Assembly (NCBI GenBank): GCA_942490885.1 | Contig: CALNYT010000002.1 | Location: 4,402,001 to 4,466,000, forward strand | DNA: 64,000 nt | Direction: 5' to 3' | DNA from: Oceanirhabdus sp942490885 | GTDB lineage: Bacteria > Bacillota > Clostridia > Clostridiales > Clostridiaceae | Shown here: in pieces, positions 34,671 through 43,896 of the stretch | How the letters are laid out: each line of letters opens with the position of its first letter | Numbering within the stretch: the first letter of the stretch is position 1 | Program-made: the position numbers and the translations under genes | Notes under the pieces: generated by a model | Seen by the model: only the letters and a program-made list of their open reading frames with translations | Told to the model about the DNA's origin: nothing | Database searches by the model: none

Positions 34671-36038
34671 CTAAACTGCAGTTGCATAAATAGGCTTACG
34701 CTCTTTGAAATCCTTTATAATCATACCCGTGTATTTAGTGTGGCTCTCTAAAAATAAACATTCAGCTGCACTATGATTATCATCGTTACACGCCTCTGAC
34801 TCCCCATCATAAACCTTATTCTCCTTCATCCATCTATACCAATACAAATAATTAGTCAGATATTTACTGGATACCCCATTGAAACTATCTAACCAAATAT
34901 TTATCTCTCTTTTCATGCCCAAAAGATTACCTATATGATATTCCTTATTATCATCACCAGTGCAGCTCCTTCCTAATGACAATTCCATAGCCTGTGCAAA
35001 TTGATGATAATGCCTATTTCCTTCTGTGCACAGAATAGTTCCACAAGTGATTTTTTCACAGAAGATTGTTTCTAACACACGCTTATCCACTCGTCTACTA
35101 TTACATGCCTCAACTATGATATTTCCTCTCCTGTCCACAGCACATACTACGTAGTTAATCTTAGCTTTATCCTCATTAAAGATCAGTGTATATTTATTCT
35201 TAATACCACATCTTCTTCCCTTGTTAAATATCCCACGCTCCCCCTTCGTATTCCTATTACCTTTTATACTCTCAACTACTACCAAATGTCCCATCTCAAC
35301 TATTCCCCCCACAAAGCCAGGTCCCATGTTTTCTCTCAAGCCATCCATTATCTTATGGCGCCAGTAAAAAGCAGTGGCAATATTTATTCCCACTATGTGG
35401 CTACAGTCACTTAAGGATAACCCTCTCACCATACACTTCATATATTCAATCCATTTATCTATTCCCTTCTTACTACAATACATAGGCGACAAAGTTCTGT
35501 CACTGAATGTCTTTCCACACTCGCGACTCTTGCATTTATATCTCTGCTTTCCATTGTATTTACCATACTTCCAAATCTTCTTATATCCACAATGTGGACA
35601 TATCCCACCCTCCTTGAATCTTATCCCTCTTATACTATCTATTATCTCTTCCTCTTTACCATGAACTTTATCTATATCAACCCCCTTAATTATTCTCTCA
35701 AGAATTTTTAGTCTGCTAATTCTCTTCTCATCTCTTCTAGCTTGCTCCTCAGCTTTCATTTGGTTTTCTTCGAATTTCTTTTTCTCCCTACTTCTGCTCA
35801 TATTAACCATTTTCATTAGATTTTCTTTTATCTCATCACTCAAGTTAGAATCTAATACACTCTTCTCAAATTCATCCAAAATATCATCTTTAAATTCTTC
35901 TTTAAATTCTTCTTTTAAATTATCTTTGATCTTTTCTTCAAAATTCTCATTAAGATTGCCTTTAAGTTTATCCTCTAGATTAACTTTTTCTTGATCATTT
36001 GAATCTTTATCTATATTACCACTAAAAAAATAAGTCAT
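34671..36038 (-). CDS. IS1595-like transposase-derived protein with altered catalytic residues
   Basis: A 455-residue protein. Residues 1-140 form a highly charged coiled-coil extension (repeated KEEF, EEFK) not found in IS1595 transposases. Then comes the usual two-Cys-pair zinc ribbon (CPHCGYKK...RYKCKSRECGKTFSD), a helix-turn-helix-like segment (GLSLSDCSHIVGI), and the RNase H-like core ending in WLDSFNGVSSKYLTNYLYW. Where the family has the first catalytic Asp-Glu, this protein reads VEMGHLVVVES. The second Asp (usually TDG) is Glu in LCTEGN. No terminal inverted repeats were seen. It looks like an immobile, possibly co-opted transposase rather than an active IS. Confidence 0.7.
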   Translation of the reverse strand: MTYFFSGNIDKDSNDQEKVNLEDKLKGNLNENFEEKIKDNLKEEFKEEFKDDILDEFEKSVLDSNLSDEIKENLMKMVNMSRSREKKKFEENQMKAEEQARRDEKRISRLKILERIIKGVDIDKVHGKEEEIIDSIRGIRFKEGGICPHCGYKKIWKYGKYNGKQRYKCKSRECGKTFSDRTLSPMYCSKKGIDKWIEYMKCMVRGLSLSDCSHIVGINIATAFYWRHKIMDGLRENMGPGFVGGIVEMGHLVVVESIKGNRNTKGERGIFNKGRRCGIKNKYTLIFNEDKAKINYVVCAVDRRGNIIVEACNSRRVDKRVLETIFCEKITCGTILCTEGNRHYHQFAQAMELSLGRSCTGDDNKEYHIGNLLGMKREINIWLDSFNGVSSKYLTNYLYWYRWMKENKVYDGESEACNDDNHSAAECLFLESHTKYTGMIIKDFKERKPIYATAV

Positions 36039-36333
36039 AATTATCTACATACCTCCCATTTATACAAACCTCTTATTCATATAGAACTTTTATTTGTACA
36101 AACATATTTTCGCATCACTCTTTTAATTATGACCATTCCCTGTTTTTATAATCATTACACAACAAAAAACTTCTGTTTTTTTCTAAACTCAATCATCTGA
36201 TGGCTTGCACTCTACCGAATCTAGCTATTTCAACATCTTCTTAAAAAAGAGATATAGGCCACTATTTTTTTTAATGTATAGAAGCTATGGCCTGTCCGAC
36301 CTCTAGCCTTAAAATCAACTCTTTTATTATCAC

Positions 36334-36377
36334 AAAAAAACTGCGATTAGATTTTATAAATAAAATCCAATCACAGT
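36334..36377 (-). terminator. Terminator behind the broken RNA ligase-like gene
   Basis: Minus-strand stem AACTGTGATTGGATTTTAT against its near-complement, followed by seven T. It lies 20 bases beyond the pseudogene stop. Confidence 0.7.
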
Positions 36378-36396
36378 TCTAAATCATCATATTAAC

Positions 36397-36850
36397 TTAC
36401 ACAAATTTCTTCGTGCTCAATGTCCTACATACCAAACTCTTATCTTCCTTAAACTCTATTTCAATAAGCGCAACCTCACAAACTTCACCTTCTTAGGTTC
36501 GAAATTATCATAACAAAATTGAAATGCATCTCCAATCCTTTAATCACCCTTCAACTTTCCTAGTGTACAATGGGGATTCCATCTCTCTGGAGAATAAAAA
36601 ACACTCTCATTTCTACTATAATTTTTGAAAACCTTTTTCACATCCATAAAAAGATTAAATATTTCAGTATTTATGTTTGCTCTTGTATATATAACATCTG
36701 TTGCCTTAAACATTGCAATAGTATCAAAGTATAACTCAAAGCTCCTAAAATCTTTTTCTATATATTATTATCATGAAGTCGCTTCCACATTCCTCTTACA
36801 TATTCGTCAAATTCATTATTAAAAAATATCTCTATGGCATAACTCTTCAT
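36397..36850 (-). pseudogene. Decayed 2'-5' RNA ligase-family (LigT-like) gene
   Basis: It starts with a good GGAGGG and ATG and reads MKSYAIEIFFNNEFDEYV then GMWKRLHDNNI before a stop. In another frame the protein resumes with FELYFDTIAMFKATDVIYT, continues through SPERWNPHCTLGKLKGD, and after further frame changes ends TLSTKKFV-stop at 36397. HCTL is the second HxT/S catalytic motif of 2H phosphoesterases; the region with the first motif has been deleted. At least one deletion and several frameshifts make it non-functional. Confidence 0.75.
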
Positions 36851-36882
36851 TTGACTCCCTCCAGATTCTTTTAATACATTAA

Positions 36883-38787
36883 TTATTTCTTATCTTCTAT
36901 ATCCTGAAGAATTCTTTCAATAAACTGTTCAATTGAAACATTTCCCTCATCGCCATTTTCTCTACTTCTTAGTGAGACAACACCATCTTGTGCTTCTTTT
37001 TCTCCAGCTATTATTATATACGGAAGCCTTTCATTCCTTGCTTCCCTTATCTTATATCCAATCTTCTCTGCTCTGCTGTCTATTTCTACTCTGATACCAT
37101 TTTCTTTAAGCCTATCCACTATACTATTGCAGTATTCATTGTATTTATCTGATATAGGTAGTACTTTTACTTGAACAGGCGCGATCCACGATGGAAATTT
37201 TCCTTCAAAATGTTCAATTAATATACCCATAAATCTTTCAAGACTTCCTAGAATTGCTCTGTGTATAACTATTGGTTTATGCTTCTCCCCATCTTTTCCA
37301 ATATAAGATAAGTCAAACCTTTGTGGAAGTTGAAAATCAAGTTGAATAGTTCCGCACTGCCAAGTTCTTCCTAATGAATCTTTAAGATCAAAATCAATTT
37401 TGGGGCCATAGAAGGCTCCATCTCCTTCATTTATAACATATTCCTTACCTATATGATCAAGAGCCTCTTTAAGAGCACTCTCTGCCATATCCCAATCTTC
37501 TATGCTTCCTATTGAATCATCAGGTCTAGTCGATAACTTGATATTATATTGGAATCCAAACGCTGAGTATATTTCATCTATTAACTCTATTACTCCTACT
37601 ATCTCATCTTTTATCTGCTCTGGTAACATAAATATATGAGCATCATCTTGTACGAATGATCTTACTCTCATAAGCCCATGTAGTGCTCCTGATAGTTCAT
37701 GTCTGTGAACTCTCCCAAGTTCTGCTGATCTTATAGGTAAATCTCTATACGAATGAACTTCGCTCCTATATATCAGCATTCCACCTGGACAGTTCATAGG
37801 CTTTATTGCATAATCCTCATCGTCTATCTTAAGTGCATACATGTTCTCTCTGTAATGATCCCAATGTCCTGAAGTCTCCCATAGATGTCTATTTAAAATT
37901 ATTGGAGTTTCTACCTCAACATATCCACATTTCTCATGTATCTTCTTCCAGAAATCTATAATCTTATTCTTCAGAATCATTCCTTTGGGAAGGATAAATG
38001 GAAATCCTGGTCCCTCTTCCATGATTGCAAATAGCTTTAGATCTTTACCTAACTTTCTGTGATCTCTTCTCTTAGCTTCCTCTATAAACTCCAGATACTC
38101 CTGTATCATAGACTGTTTTGGAAATGCAGTTGCGTATATTCTCTTCAACATCTCCCTCTTCTCATCACCTCTCCAATATGCCCCTGCAACACTCATAAGC
38201 TTTATAGCCTTAACTACCTTTGTGTTCGGAAGATGTGGTCCTGCACATAGATCAACAAAGTCTCCCATTCTGTAAAAAGATATTATTTCATATTCCGGAA
38301 GGTCATTAATGAGTTCAACTTTATATTTCTCACCCTTCTCTTCCATATACTTAATTGCTTCTTCTCTTTTCAGTTCAAATCTTTCAATAGGGTGAGCCTC
38401 TTTAATTATCTTCTTCATCTCTTCTTCTATCTTGTTAAAATCATTTTCAGATAATTTATAGTCCATATCAAAATCATAGTAGAAACCATTCTCTATTGAA
38501 GGTCCTATAGCTAATTTAACATCATTATACAATCTCTTAACAGCATATGCCATGATATGAGCAGCAGTATGTCTATATACCTCTGCCCCCTTTTCATCCT
38601 CAAACTTTAAGATGTTCACCTCATCACCATCATGGAGTTCAGTTGTGAGACCAACCACCTTCCCATTGACTTCTCCCGCTACGGCTTCCTTGTATAATCT
38701 TCCACTAATGCTCTTTGAAAGAGTCGTTAGATTGCCACCTCTTTGGATTTCTTTATCTGCTCCATTATTTAATTTTACTTTGATCAT
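36883..38787 (-). CDS. thrS: Threonyl-tRNA synthetase
   Basis: A roughly 634-residue class II synthetase charging tRNA-Thr. It has the N-terminal TGS domain (about 1-62), the editing domain with HTAAHIMAYA and the later CAGPHLPNT Cys/His zinc-like site, the catalytic core with MNCPGGMLIY, RHELSGALHGLMRVRSF and DDAHIF, and the C-terminal anticodon-binding domain (VLPISDKYNEYC onward). Length matches the family. An ATG at 38787 is preceded by an in-frame GTG; both are within range of AAGGAGG. Expression is controlled by a T-box leader upstream. Confidence 0.97.
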   Translation of the reverse strand: MIKVKLNNGADKEIQRGGNLTTLSKSISGRLYKEAVAGEVNGKVVGLTTELHDGDEVNILKFEDEKGAEVYRHTAAHIMAYAVKRLYNDVKLAIGPSIENGFYYDFDMDYKLSENDFNKIEEEMKKIIKEAHPIERFELKREEAIKYMEEKGEKYKVELINDLPEYEIISFYRMGDFVDLCAGPHLPNTKVVKAIKLMSVAGAYWRGDEKREMLKRIYATAFPKQSMIQEYLEFIEEAKRRDHRKLGKDLKLFAIMEEGPGFPFILPKGMILKNKIIDFWKKIHEKCGYVEVETPIILNRHLWETSGHWDHYRENMYALKIDDEDYAIKPMNCPGGMLIYRSEVHSYRDLPIRSAELGRVHRHELSGALHGLMRVRSFVQDDAHIFMLPEQIKDEIVGVIELIDEIYSAFGFQYNIKLSTRPDDSIGSIEDWDMAESALKEALDHIGKEYVINEGDGAFYGPKIDFDLKDSLGRTWQCGTIQLDFQLPQRFDLSYIGKDGEKHKPIVIHRAILGSLERFMGILIEHFEGKFPSWIAPVQVKVLPISDKYNEYCNSIVDRLKENGIRVEIDSRAEKIGYKIREARNERLPYIIIAGEKEAQDGVVSLRSRENGDEGNVSIEQFIERILQDIEDKK

Positions 38788-38821
38788 CACACTTTACCTC
38801 CTTCTTAAATTTTGTGATATT

Positions 38822-39245
38822 AAAAAAACATCCATCCCATACAAGGGACGAATGTTTTATTCGCGGTTCCACCCAAGTTAACACATCCATTCATATGAAT
38901 GCATTCACTCAATTTCTAATTTAACGGATTATCCGATGACATTTCCTTAACAGATTAATTTTCTGTTTCAAAAAACTATTTCATAGTTTCCAGTACTCAG
39001 CCATGGCTCAAGGGTAGTTTTCACATAAAAGATTCTATAGTGAAACTTGATTTATGCACACCTTAGAAAAAGTTATATAATAACGGTATCAAAATCACGA
39101 AGGTTCAACGTGTTTTGTGCATGTATAAATTAATAGTTGAACTAGAATCTCCAAGGCCATATGGGATTTGCTCTCAATCGGTGACATATCCTCCCTGTAC
39201 ACTGGGCTCTCTGCTACTCTTCCTTTTCACTGCCTGCATTTTTAT
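38822..39245 (-). promoter_or_regulatory. T-box leader of thrS
   Basis: Upstream of thrS on the minus strand. A Stem I region (GTGAAAAGGAAGAGTA, then CAGAGAGCCC) lies near 39170-39240. The T-box sequence TGGGTGGAACCGCG lies at 38862-38875. A terminator (AAACATTCGTCCC...GGGATGGATGTTT, then T-run) lies at 38825-38858. Uncharged tRNA-Thr would pair with the T-box bulge and prevent termination. I could not place the Thr specifier codon with certainty. A mobile-looking inverted-repeat element (39030-39152) interrupts the leader between Stem I and the antiterminator. Confidence 0.9.
39030..39152. repeat. MITE-like inverted-repeat element inside the thrS leader
   Basis: About 122 bp whose ends (AGATTCTATAGTGAAACTTG and the complement of AGTTGAACTAGAATCT) form an imperfect 30-bp inverted repeat around a structured centre (CAAAATCACGAAGG...CGTGTTTTG). 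A clearly related 105-bp element is at 53389-53493 beside the ileS leader. Confidence 0.65.
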
Positions 39246-39449
39246 GTAATTTCTTAAAATAATATCATGTTGATTCGATATTGTCAAATATTTTTCAGAT
39301 TATTCTTAAAATATATTTCTTTTATTAACTAATGTTAAAAATCCAAAATCATTTACGCTGTGTATTATTATTGCTGTCCATATACATTTTGTATACATCA
39401 TTATTACACAACAAATTTTCCCACTTTCATCTAAATAAGAATGAACTAT

Positions 39450-40319
39450 CTAAAGCATAAATCCAGTAACAATGATAATTAAATGAACTATCAACTCAAC
39501 TTTGCCTATCTTAAAATTATCTGATACTTTTTTTCTATCAACTGAAAGTCTTACTTCAAGAAATCTTGCTGCATAACAAAATATTAAATATAGTAATGCT
39601 ATTATACTAAAATATTTTATTGATTTAATTGGTGATGTAAGTTTATCATTAATTATCTGAGGTATTACAATAATAGCTCCTATCACATAGGGTATCATTT
39701 TGTATATACCAAAATGATACCCCTCTTTCACTCTTTTAAAATTCCACCCACTTTGAAGCATGTCTATAAAATCAGTCCATTCTGTTATTTGAGTCTTGTG
39801 ATGTCCTCTCATATATTTATTATCAGAGCTACGCTCACAGTTATATTCATTATTACACAGAATAATATTCTCTAAGAATATAAATGGATCTTGTTTCTCA
39901 TCATTTCTCACATCTCTTGTGTTATCTATAAATTCCTCTAGTGATCTTTTCACTTTATATAATCCATACTCACCCTTCTTAAGTTTTGTTTTCTTATATT
40001 TTTTCTCTTCTTTCTCATCCTCTATACAATCACAAATAGTTCCACAGTAACCTATGTATTTACACTTAGGATAGTGATCTTTCACAGGTTCCTTTTCAAA
40101 ACCTTTACTGCAAGTACAATACCTCTCTCCAAGAAAGCCTTGTTCTAAAATTTCTAGAAATAGCTCATTTGATACCTGAACTTCTTTTTCGCTTTCCTTA
40201 AGATACTCCTCAAGTTCTTCTAATTCCCTGTACACTCCTATTAAATATTCTTCAAGATTTCCTCTATATTTGTCCTTGTATTTTACTATAATACTAGATA
40301 AATTATCATTGAAATACAT
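39450..40319 (-). CDS. Hypothetical Cys-rich protein with C-terminal membrane helices
   Basis: About 289 residues. The N-terminal half is charged and helical, with a Cys/His-rich patch (CTCSKGF ... HYPKCKYIGYCGTICDC) that may bind zinc. The C-terminal third has three hydrophobic helices (about 210-285), so the protein is probably membrane-bound with a cytoplasmic domain. I do not recognise a family. The start is the ATG at 40319 behind AGAGGAAAG; the longer frame has no ribosome binding site. No operon partner. Confidence 0.6.
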   Translation of the reverse strand: MYFNDNLSSIIVKYKDKYRGNLEEYLIGVYRELEELEEYLKESEKEVQVSNELFLEILEQGFLGERYCTCSKGFEKEPVKDHYPKCKYIGYCGTICDCIEDEKEEKKYKKTKLKKGEYGLYKVKRSLEEFIDNTRDVRNDEKQDPFIFLENIILCNNEYNCERSSDNKYMRGHHKTQITEWTDFIDMLQSGWNFKRVKEGYHFGIYKMIPYVIGAIIVIPQIINDKLTSPIKSIKYFSIIALLYLIFCYAARFLEVRLSVDRKKVSDNFKIGKVELIVHLIIIVTGFML

Positions 40320-40498
40320 AATCTTTCCTCTTCTTAATTCAATCATACATATTGGCTATATTAAATATTTTACTTTTTATTAAATATTATACTAATGATC
40401 ATATTTAATAATTCTACTTACTTTTGCACTTCGATTAAAATCTTTATATATTTTATTATCTAAAAGCAATTAATATACGACACCATATTTTATAGCCA

Positions 40499-40538
40499 TA
40501 AAAAAACACACAAAAAGGATTCCTTTTCATGTGTTTTT
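40499..40538 (-). terminator. Terminator of metK
   Basis: Minus-strand hairpin AAAACACATGAAAAGGA against CTTTTTGTGTGTTTT, followed by a T-run, just beyond the metK stop codon. Confidence 0.75.
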
Positions 40539-40554
40539 CATCTATAAACCTAAA

Positions 40555-41733
40555 TTATAAATACTTCTTTATTTCCTCAACTTTATTAAGTGCTTCCCAT
40601 GGAAGATCAATATCAATTCTTCCGAAATGCCCGTACGCAGCAGTCTGTTTGTATATAGGTCTTCTTAATCCTAATTCTCTGATTATAGCAGCTGGTCTTA
40701 AGTCAAATACATTTTTAACAATCTCAACTACCTTCTCGTGTGAAATCTTCTCTGTACCGAAAGTTTCTACCTCTATAGATACGGGCTCAGCTACTCCAAT
40801 AGCATAGGCTAATTGAATCTCAAGTCTATCAGCTACTCCAGCTGCAACAAGGTTCTTAGCTACCCATCTTGCAGCATATGCAGCAGATCTATCAACTTTA
40901 GTAGGATCCTTTCCAGAGAAAGCTCCTCCTCCATGTCTTCCCATACCACCATAAGTATCTACTATTATTTTTCTACCTGTTAATCCAGCATCTCCTTGTG
41001 GTCCACCAATAACGAATCTTCCAGTTGGATTGATGAAATATTTTGTTTCATCATCTAAAAGTTCTGCTGGCACGATTGGTTTAATTACGTGTTCCATTAA
41101 ATCTTTTTCAATCTGCTCTCTAGTAACTTCTGGAGCATGTTGAGTAGAAATAACAATTGCATCTATTCTCACAGGTTTATCATCTTCAAACTCAACTGTT
41201 ACTTGAGTTTTTCCATCTGGTCTTAAATAAGCAAGAGTACCATTTTTTCTTACCTCTGATAATCTTCTTGATAGTTTGTGTGCCATTGCAATTGGAAGCG
41301 GCATATACTCTTCTGTTTCGTTAGTAGCATAACCAAACATCATACCTTGGTCTCCTGCTCCTGTAGCTTCTTCTGAACCCATGTTTCCTTCTTTAGATTC
41401 TAAAGCTTCATCAACACCCATAGCTATATCGCTTGACTGTTCATCAATAGTTGTCATTACTGCACAAGTACTTGAATCAAAACCATATTTCGCTCTTGTA
41501 TATCCTATTTCTTCTATTGTCTTTCTTACCACTTTTGGAATATCAACATAACAATTAGTTGTTATTTCCCCCATAACCATAACCATTCCTGTTGTTACAG
41601 CTGTTTCGCAAGCAACTCTTGCATTAGGGTCTTTCTCAAAAATACTATCTAATATTGCATCTGATATTTGATCACAAATCTTATCTGGATGTCCTTCTGT
41701 TACTGATTCTGAAGTGAATATTCTTTTCCCCAT
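40555..41733 (-). CDS. metK: S-adenosylmethionine synthetase
   Basis: A 392-residue enzyme making S-adenosylmethionine from methionine and ATP. Hallmarks are intact: GHPDKICDQISDAILD near the N-terminus, the ATP-binding GAGDQGMMFGYA and the P-loop-like GGGAFSGKDPTKVDRSAAY. Its length is typical. It has a strong GGGGG before the ATG and its own terminator. The 300 bases upstream show no SAM-I riboswitch (no terminator hairpin or core motifs), so control is not by that route here. Confidence 0.97.
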   Translation of the reverse strand: MGKRIFTSESVTEGHPDKICDQISDAILDSIFEKDPNARVACETAVTTGMVMVMGEITTNCYVDIPKVVRKTIEEIGYTRAKYGFDSSTCAVMTTIDEQSSDIAMGVDEALESKEGNMGSEEATGAGDQGMMFGYATNETEEYMPLPIAMAHKLSRRLSEVRKNGTLAYLRPDGKTQVTVEFEDDKPVRIDAIVISTQHAPEVTREQIEKDLMEHVIKPIVPAELLDDETKYFINPTGRFVIGGPQGDAGLTGRKIIVDTYGGMGRHGGGAFSGKDPTKVDRSAAYAARWVAKNLVAAGVADRLEIQLAYAIGVAEPVSIEVETFGTEKISHEKVVEIVKNVFDLRPAAIIRELGLRRPIYKQTAAYGHFGRIDIDLPWEALNKVEEIKKYL

Positions 41734-42096
41734 TCTTTAACCCCCTATGTAATAACATTCCATTTGTTTAAACTCTTATTTCGTAGCTTGATTTTATAGA
41801 ATCAAATTCATACTTTATATCAAAATGATTATTTATCTAAATTTTGAAATAAATTCTTTATAAATATTATACATAATTTCATATATAAAGTAAATGTCAT
41901 TTTTGTTTTTATATTTTGTTTGACATTAAGCCCTTTTATATTTAAACAATACCCATTAAATAAAGTCTTTTGTCTTTTTATACAATATACATCCAAGTAA
42001 CACCTACCTTTTAATCTGTGTAAATATCATAACCTACTAATTTTAAGATTTCCAAAATCCCTTTTGACATTAATTCAACATCATATTACTCTAAAC

Positions 42097-42140
42097 AAAA
42101 AAACATACAGGAATATTAAAAAACTATAATATTCCTGTAT
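42097..42140 (-). terminator. Hairpin with minus-strand T-run, parent transcript unknown
   Basis: A perfect 13-bp inverted repeat (ATACAGGAATATT at 42105-42117, complement at 42128-42140) is followed on the minus strand by seven T. No minus-strand gene lies within 1 kb upstream of it, so it may end an unseen RNA or belong to a plus-strand structured transcript. Confidence 0.45.
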
Positions 42141-42171
42141 AATTCTTTCTATTATGTATATACTACTAATG

Positions 42172-42265
42172 AAGCACAAGCGAGATAAATACTCGTAACA
42201 TTATATGTGCTTTAATAGAAGCTTTTCAATGTCGCCACTCTGGAAAAGCTTCTATTTATTTTTTT
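42172..42265 (+). ncRNA. Candidate small structured RNA 1
   Basis: A closed stem (AAGCACA 42172-42178 with TGTGCTT 42206-42212) contains a nested CGAG/CTCG hairpin. It is followed at once by a strong terminator (14-bp stem around AATAGAAGCTTTTC, then a T-run to 42265). No reading frame is present. A plus-strand promoter is not convincing (TTGACA at 42064, weak -10). It could be a short regulatory RNA or the end of a longer one; I match it to no known family. Confidence 0.4.
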
Positions 42266-42404
42266 GTCAATACTTATACAATTGATTATAATAACTTTTT
42301 TCAATATTCATCATTGGTTTTTTATTCAATATTTTCCCTCATTTCTCTTTTAATTTGATTGATTTTAAACTATAATATTATTGTTGTTATTATTTTAACG
42401 ATAT

Positions 42405-42570
42405 TAGAAGGGATGTATGGTTTATATTAATATTATTTCTTAGATATGTTCGACAATACTTTCTTGAAATCAATGTATTATCTAATCCTCCTCATCCCTT
42501 CTATAGATTTACTATAAAATAAACTCAGTTCCCAAATAAAAATTTTGGAACTGAGTTTATTTATTTTTTC
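42405..42570 (+). ncRNA. Candidate structured RNA 2 (6S-like size and shape)
   Basis: An 11-bp perfect closing stem (TAGAAGGGATG 42405-42415 with 42493-42503) encloses an unpaired region and nested stems (TTAGATA/TATCTAA, AATAC/GTATT). A strong terminator follows (14-bp stem 42519-42560, then a T-run). A TATAAT lies at 42371-42376, giving a transcript of about 185 nt. A long rod with a central bubble and terminator resembles 6S RNA, but no family match was tested. It is 290 bases upstream of the binding-protein gene and ends in a terminator, so a riboswitch is the alternative. Confidence 0.45.
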
Positions 42571-42857
42571 AAATCTTCCATCAATACTGACACTAAAAAG
42601 ATTAAAATTATACTTTTCTTTTCATTATGTTATATATTCACTCAACATTTGAATAAAATTTAATTTTTTTTGAATTATTTTTTCTTATTTATGAAATAAT
42701 AAGTATGTATTAACCACTCTGATATACTGCTTATAGGTTATTTATTAAAAAGGATAAATGAGATTTTCCATATGGAATCCAATGTGATTATCGATGACTT
42801 TTTCCTTGCCTATAAGCAATTTTCATAATATGAGACATATTGAAAATGGAGGAACTT

Positions 42858-43832
42858 ATGAAAACTTTAAAGAGAAATATCATATTTTCACTTCTATTAA
42901 TATTCACCCTCTCATTATTGGGATGTATTAAGGAAGAACAAAAAAAGAATTCTAATATTGCTTCCAATAAGAAGGAGATTAACAATAAAGAACAAGCTGA
43001 TAAAAAGTATCCTATAAGAATAGTTGATTCCTTAGATAGAAAGGTTACTATAGTAGATGAGCCTAAAAAAGTTATCTCATTAGCACCTAATATTAGTGAG
43101 ATAATATGCGCTCTAGGCAAAGAAACCCTTTTGGTTGGGAGAACAGCACTATGTGACTTTCCCGAGAGTATATTAAATATTGAAAGTATAGGGGATTTTT
43201 ATAATCCAAATGTTGATAAAATAGTTGAATTAACTCCTGATATTATAATCATATCATCTTTAACTTCTGAGAAAACGTTATCTAAATTAGATAATCTAAA
43301 GATACCTTATGTGGTATTCAATGAGGATGAAACCATAGAAGGAACTTATACTTGTATAGAGAAAATTGGTTTTATTTTAAATTCTGAAAAAGAAAGTAAA
43401 GATTTAATAAATGAAATGAAAACAAAAATAAGCACTGTTTCCTCTAAAGTAAACAAATCTAATAAGCCACGGGTACATTATGTGGTAGATTTCGGCTATT
43501 CAGCTGGAAAAGATACCTATATATCTCAAATGATTAATGCCGCTGGAGCTATTAATGCAGCTAACGATATTACAGGATGGAACTATAGCTTAGAAAAACT
43601 AATTGAAAGTGATCCCGATATCATAATAGCACCTAAAAAACTTATAGCACAAGTGCTTGAACGTGATGGTTACAAGGATCTAAGTGCTGTGAAAAATAAA
43701 AAGTTATATGTTATAGATGATGCTGTGATATCTCGTCAAGGGCCTAGAATCACCGAAGGAATTGAGCTATTAGCTAGAATTATTCATCCAGATGTATTTA
43801 AAAAAGAAATGGAAAATGAAGCTTCTAAATAA
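42858..43832 (+). CDS. BtuF-like ABC transporter substrate-binding lipoprotein
   Basis: A 324-residue lipoprotein (signal peptide with lipobox LSLLGC) of the class III binding-protein family for cobalamin, haem or siderophores. The fold is recognisable from RIVDSLDRKVTIVDEPKKVI, SLAPNISEIICALG, VDKIVELTPDIIIISS and the closing RQGPRITEGIELLARI. The start is the ATG at 42858 with GGAGG 6 bases upstream, seven codons inside the longest frame. No permease or ATPase gene follows, so it is an orphan that must use a transporter encoded elsewhere. No cobalamin riboswitch was recognised upstream. Confidence 0.88.
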   Translation: MKTLKRNIIFSLLLIFTLSLLGCIKEEQKKNSNIASNKKEINNKEQADKKYPIRIVDSLDRKVTIVDEPKKVISLAPNISEIICALGKETLLVGRTALCDFPESILNIESIGDFYNPNVDKIVELTPDIIIISSLTSEKTLSKLDNLKIPYVVFNEDETIEGTYTCIEKIGFILNSEKESKDLINEMKTKISTVSSKVNKSNKPRVHYVVDFGYSAGKDTYISQMINAAGAINAANDITGWNYSLEKLIESDPDIIIAPKKLIAQVLERDGYKDLSAVKNKKLYVIDDAVISRQGPRITEGIELLARIIHPDVFKKEMENEASK

Positions 43833-43861
43833 ATTAATTTCAAGCTCTAGAGACATAGAAA

Positions 43862-43896
43862 TTAATAATGGTCCAGCTTAGCTGGCCCATTATTAA
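43862..43896. terminator. Hairpin between convergent genes
   Basis: A 16-bp inverted repeat with one mismatch (TTAATAATGGTCCAGC and near-complement) with a 3-base loop, 30 bases after the binding-protein stop and overlapping the next gene's stop. No clean T-run, so it is a probable rather than certain terminator. Confidence 0.5.

Noticed and set aside
36230..36300. Hairpin with AGGCCA/TGGCCT arms upstream of the transposase-like gene
   Set aside because: Only a 6-bp stem with a long loop and no T-run on the correct side; not supportable as a terminator or an IS end.
41734..42060. Possible SAM riboswitch upstream of metK
   Set aside because: No SAM-I core motifs, pseudoknot arms or terminator hairpin next to the metK start were found.
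42571..42857. Possible cobalamin riboswitch upstream of the BtuF-like gene
   Set aside because: No B12-box or matching hairpins are visible in the leader; the structured RNA upstream ends in a terminator 290 bases away and lacks the B12-box sequence.
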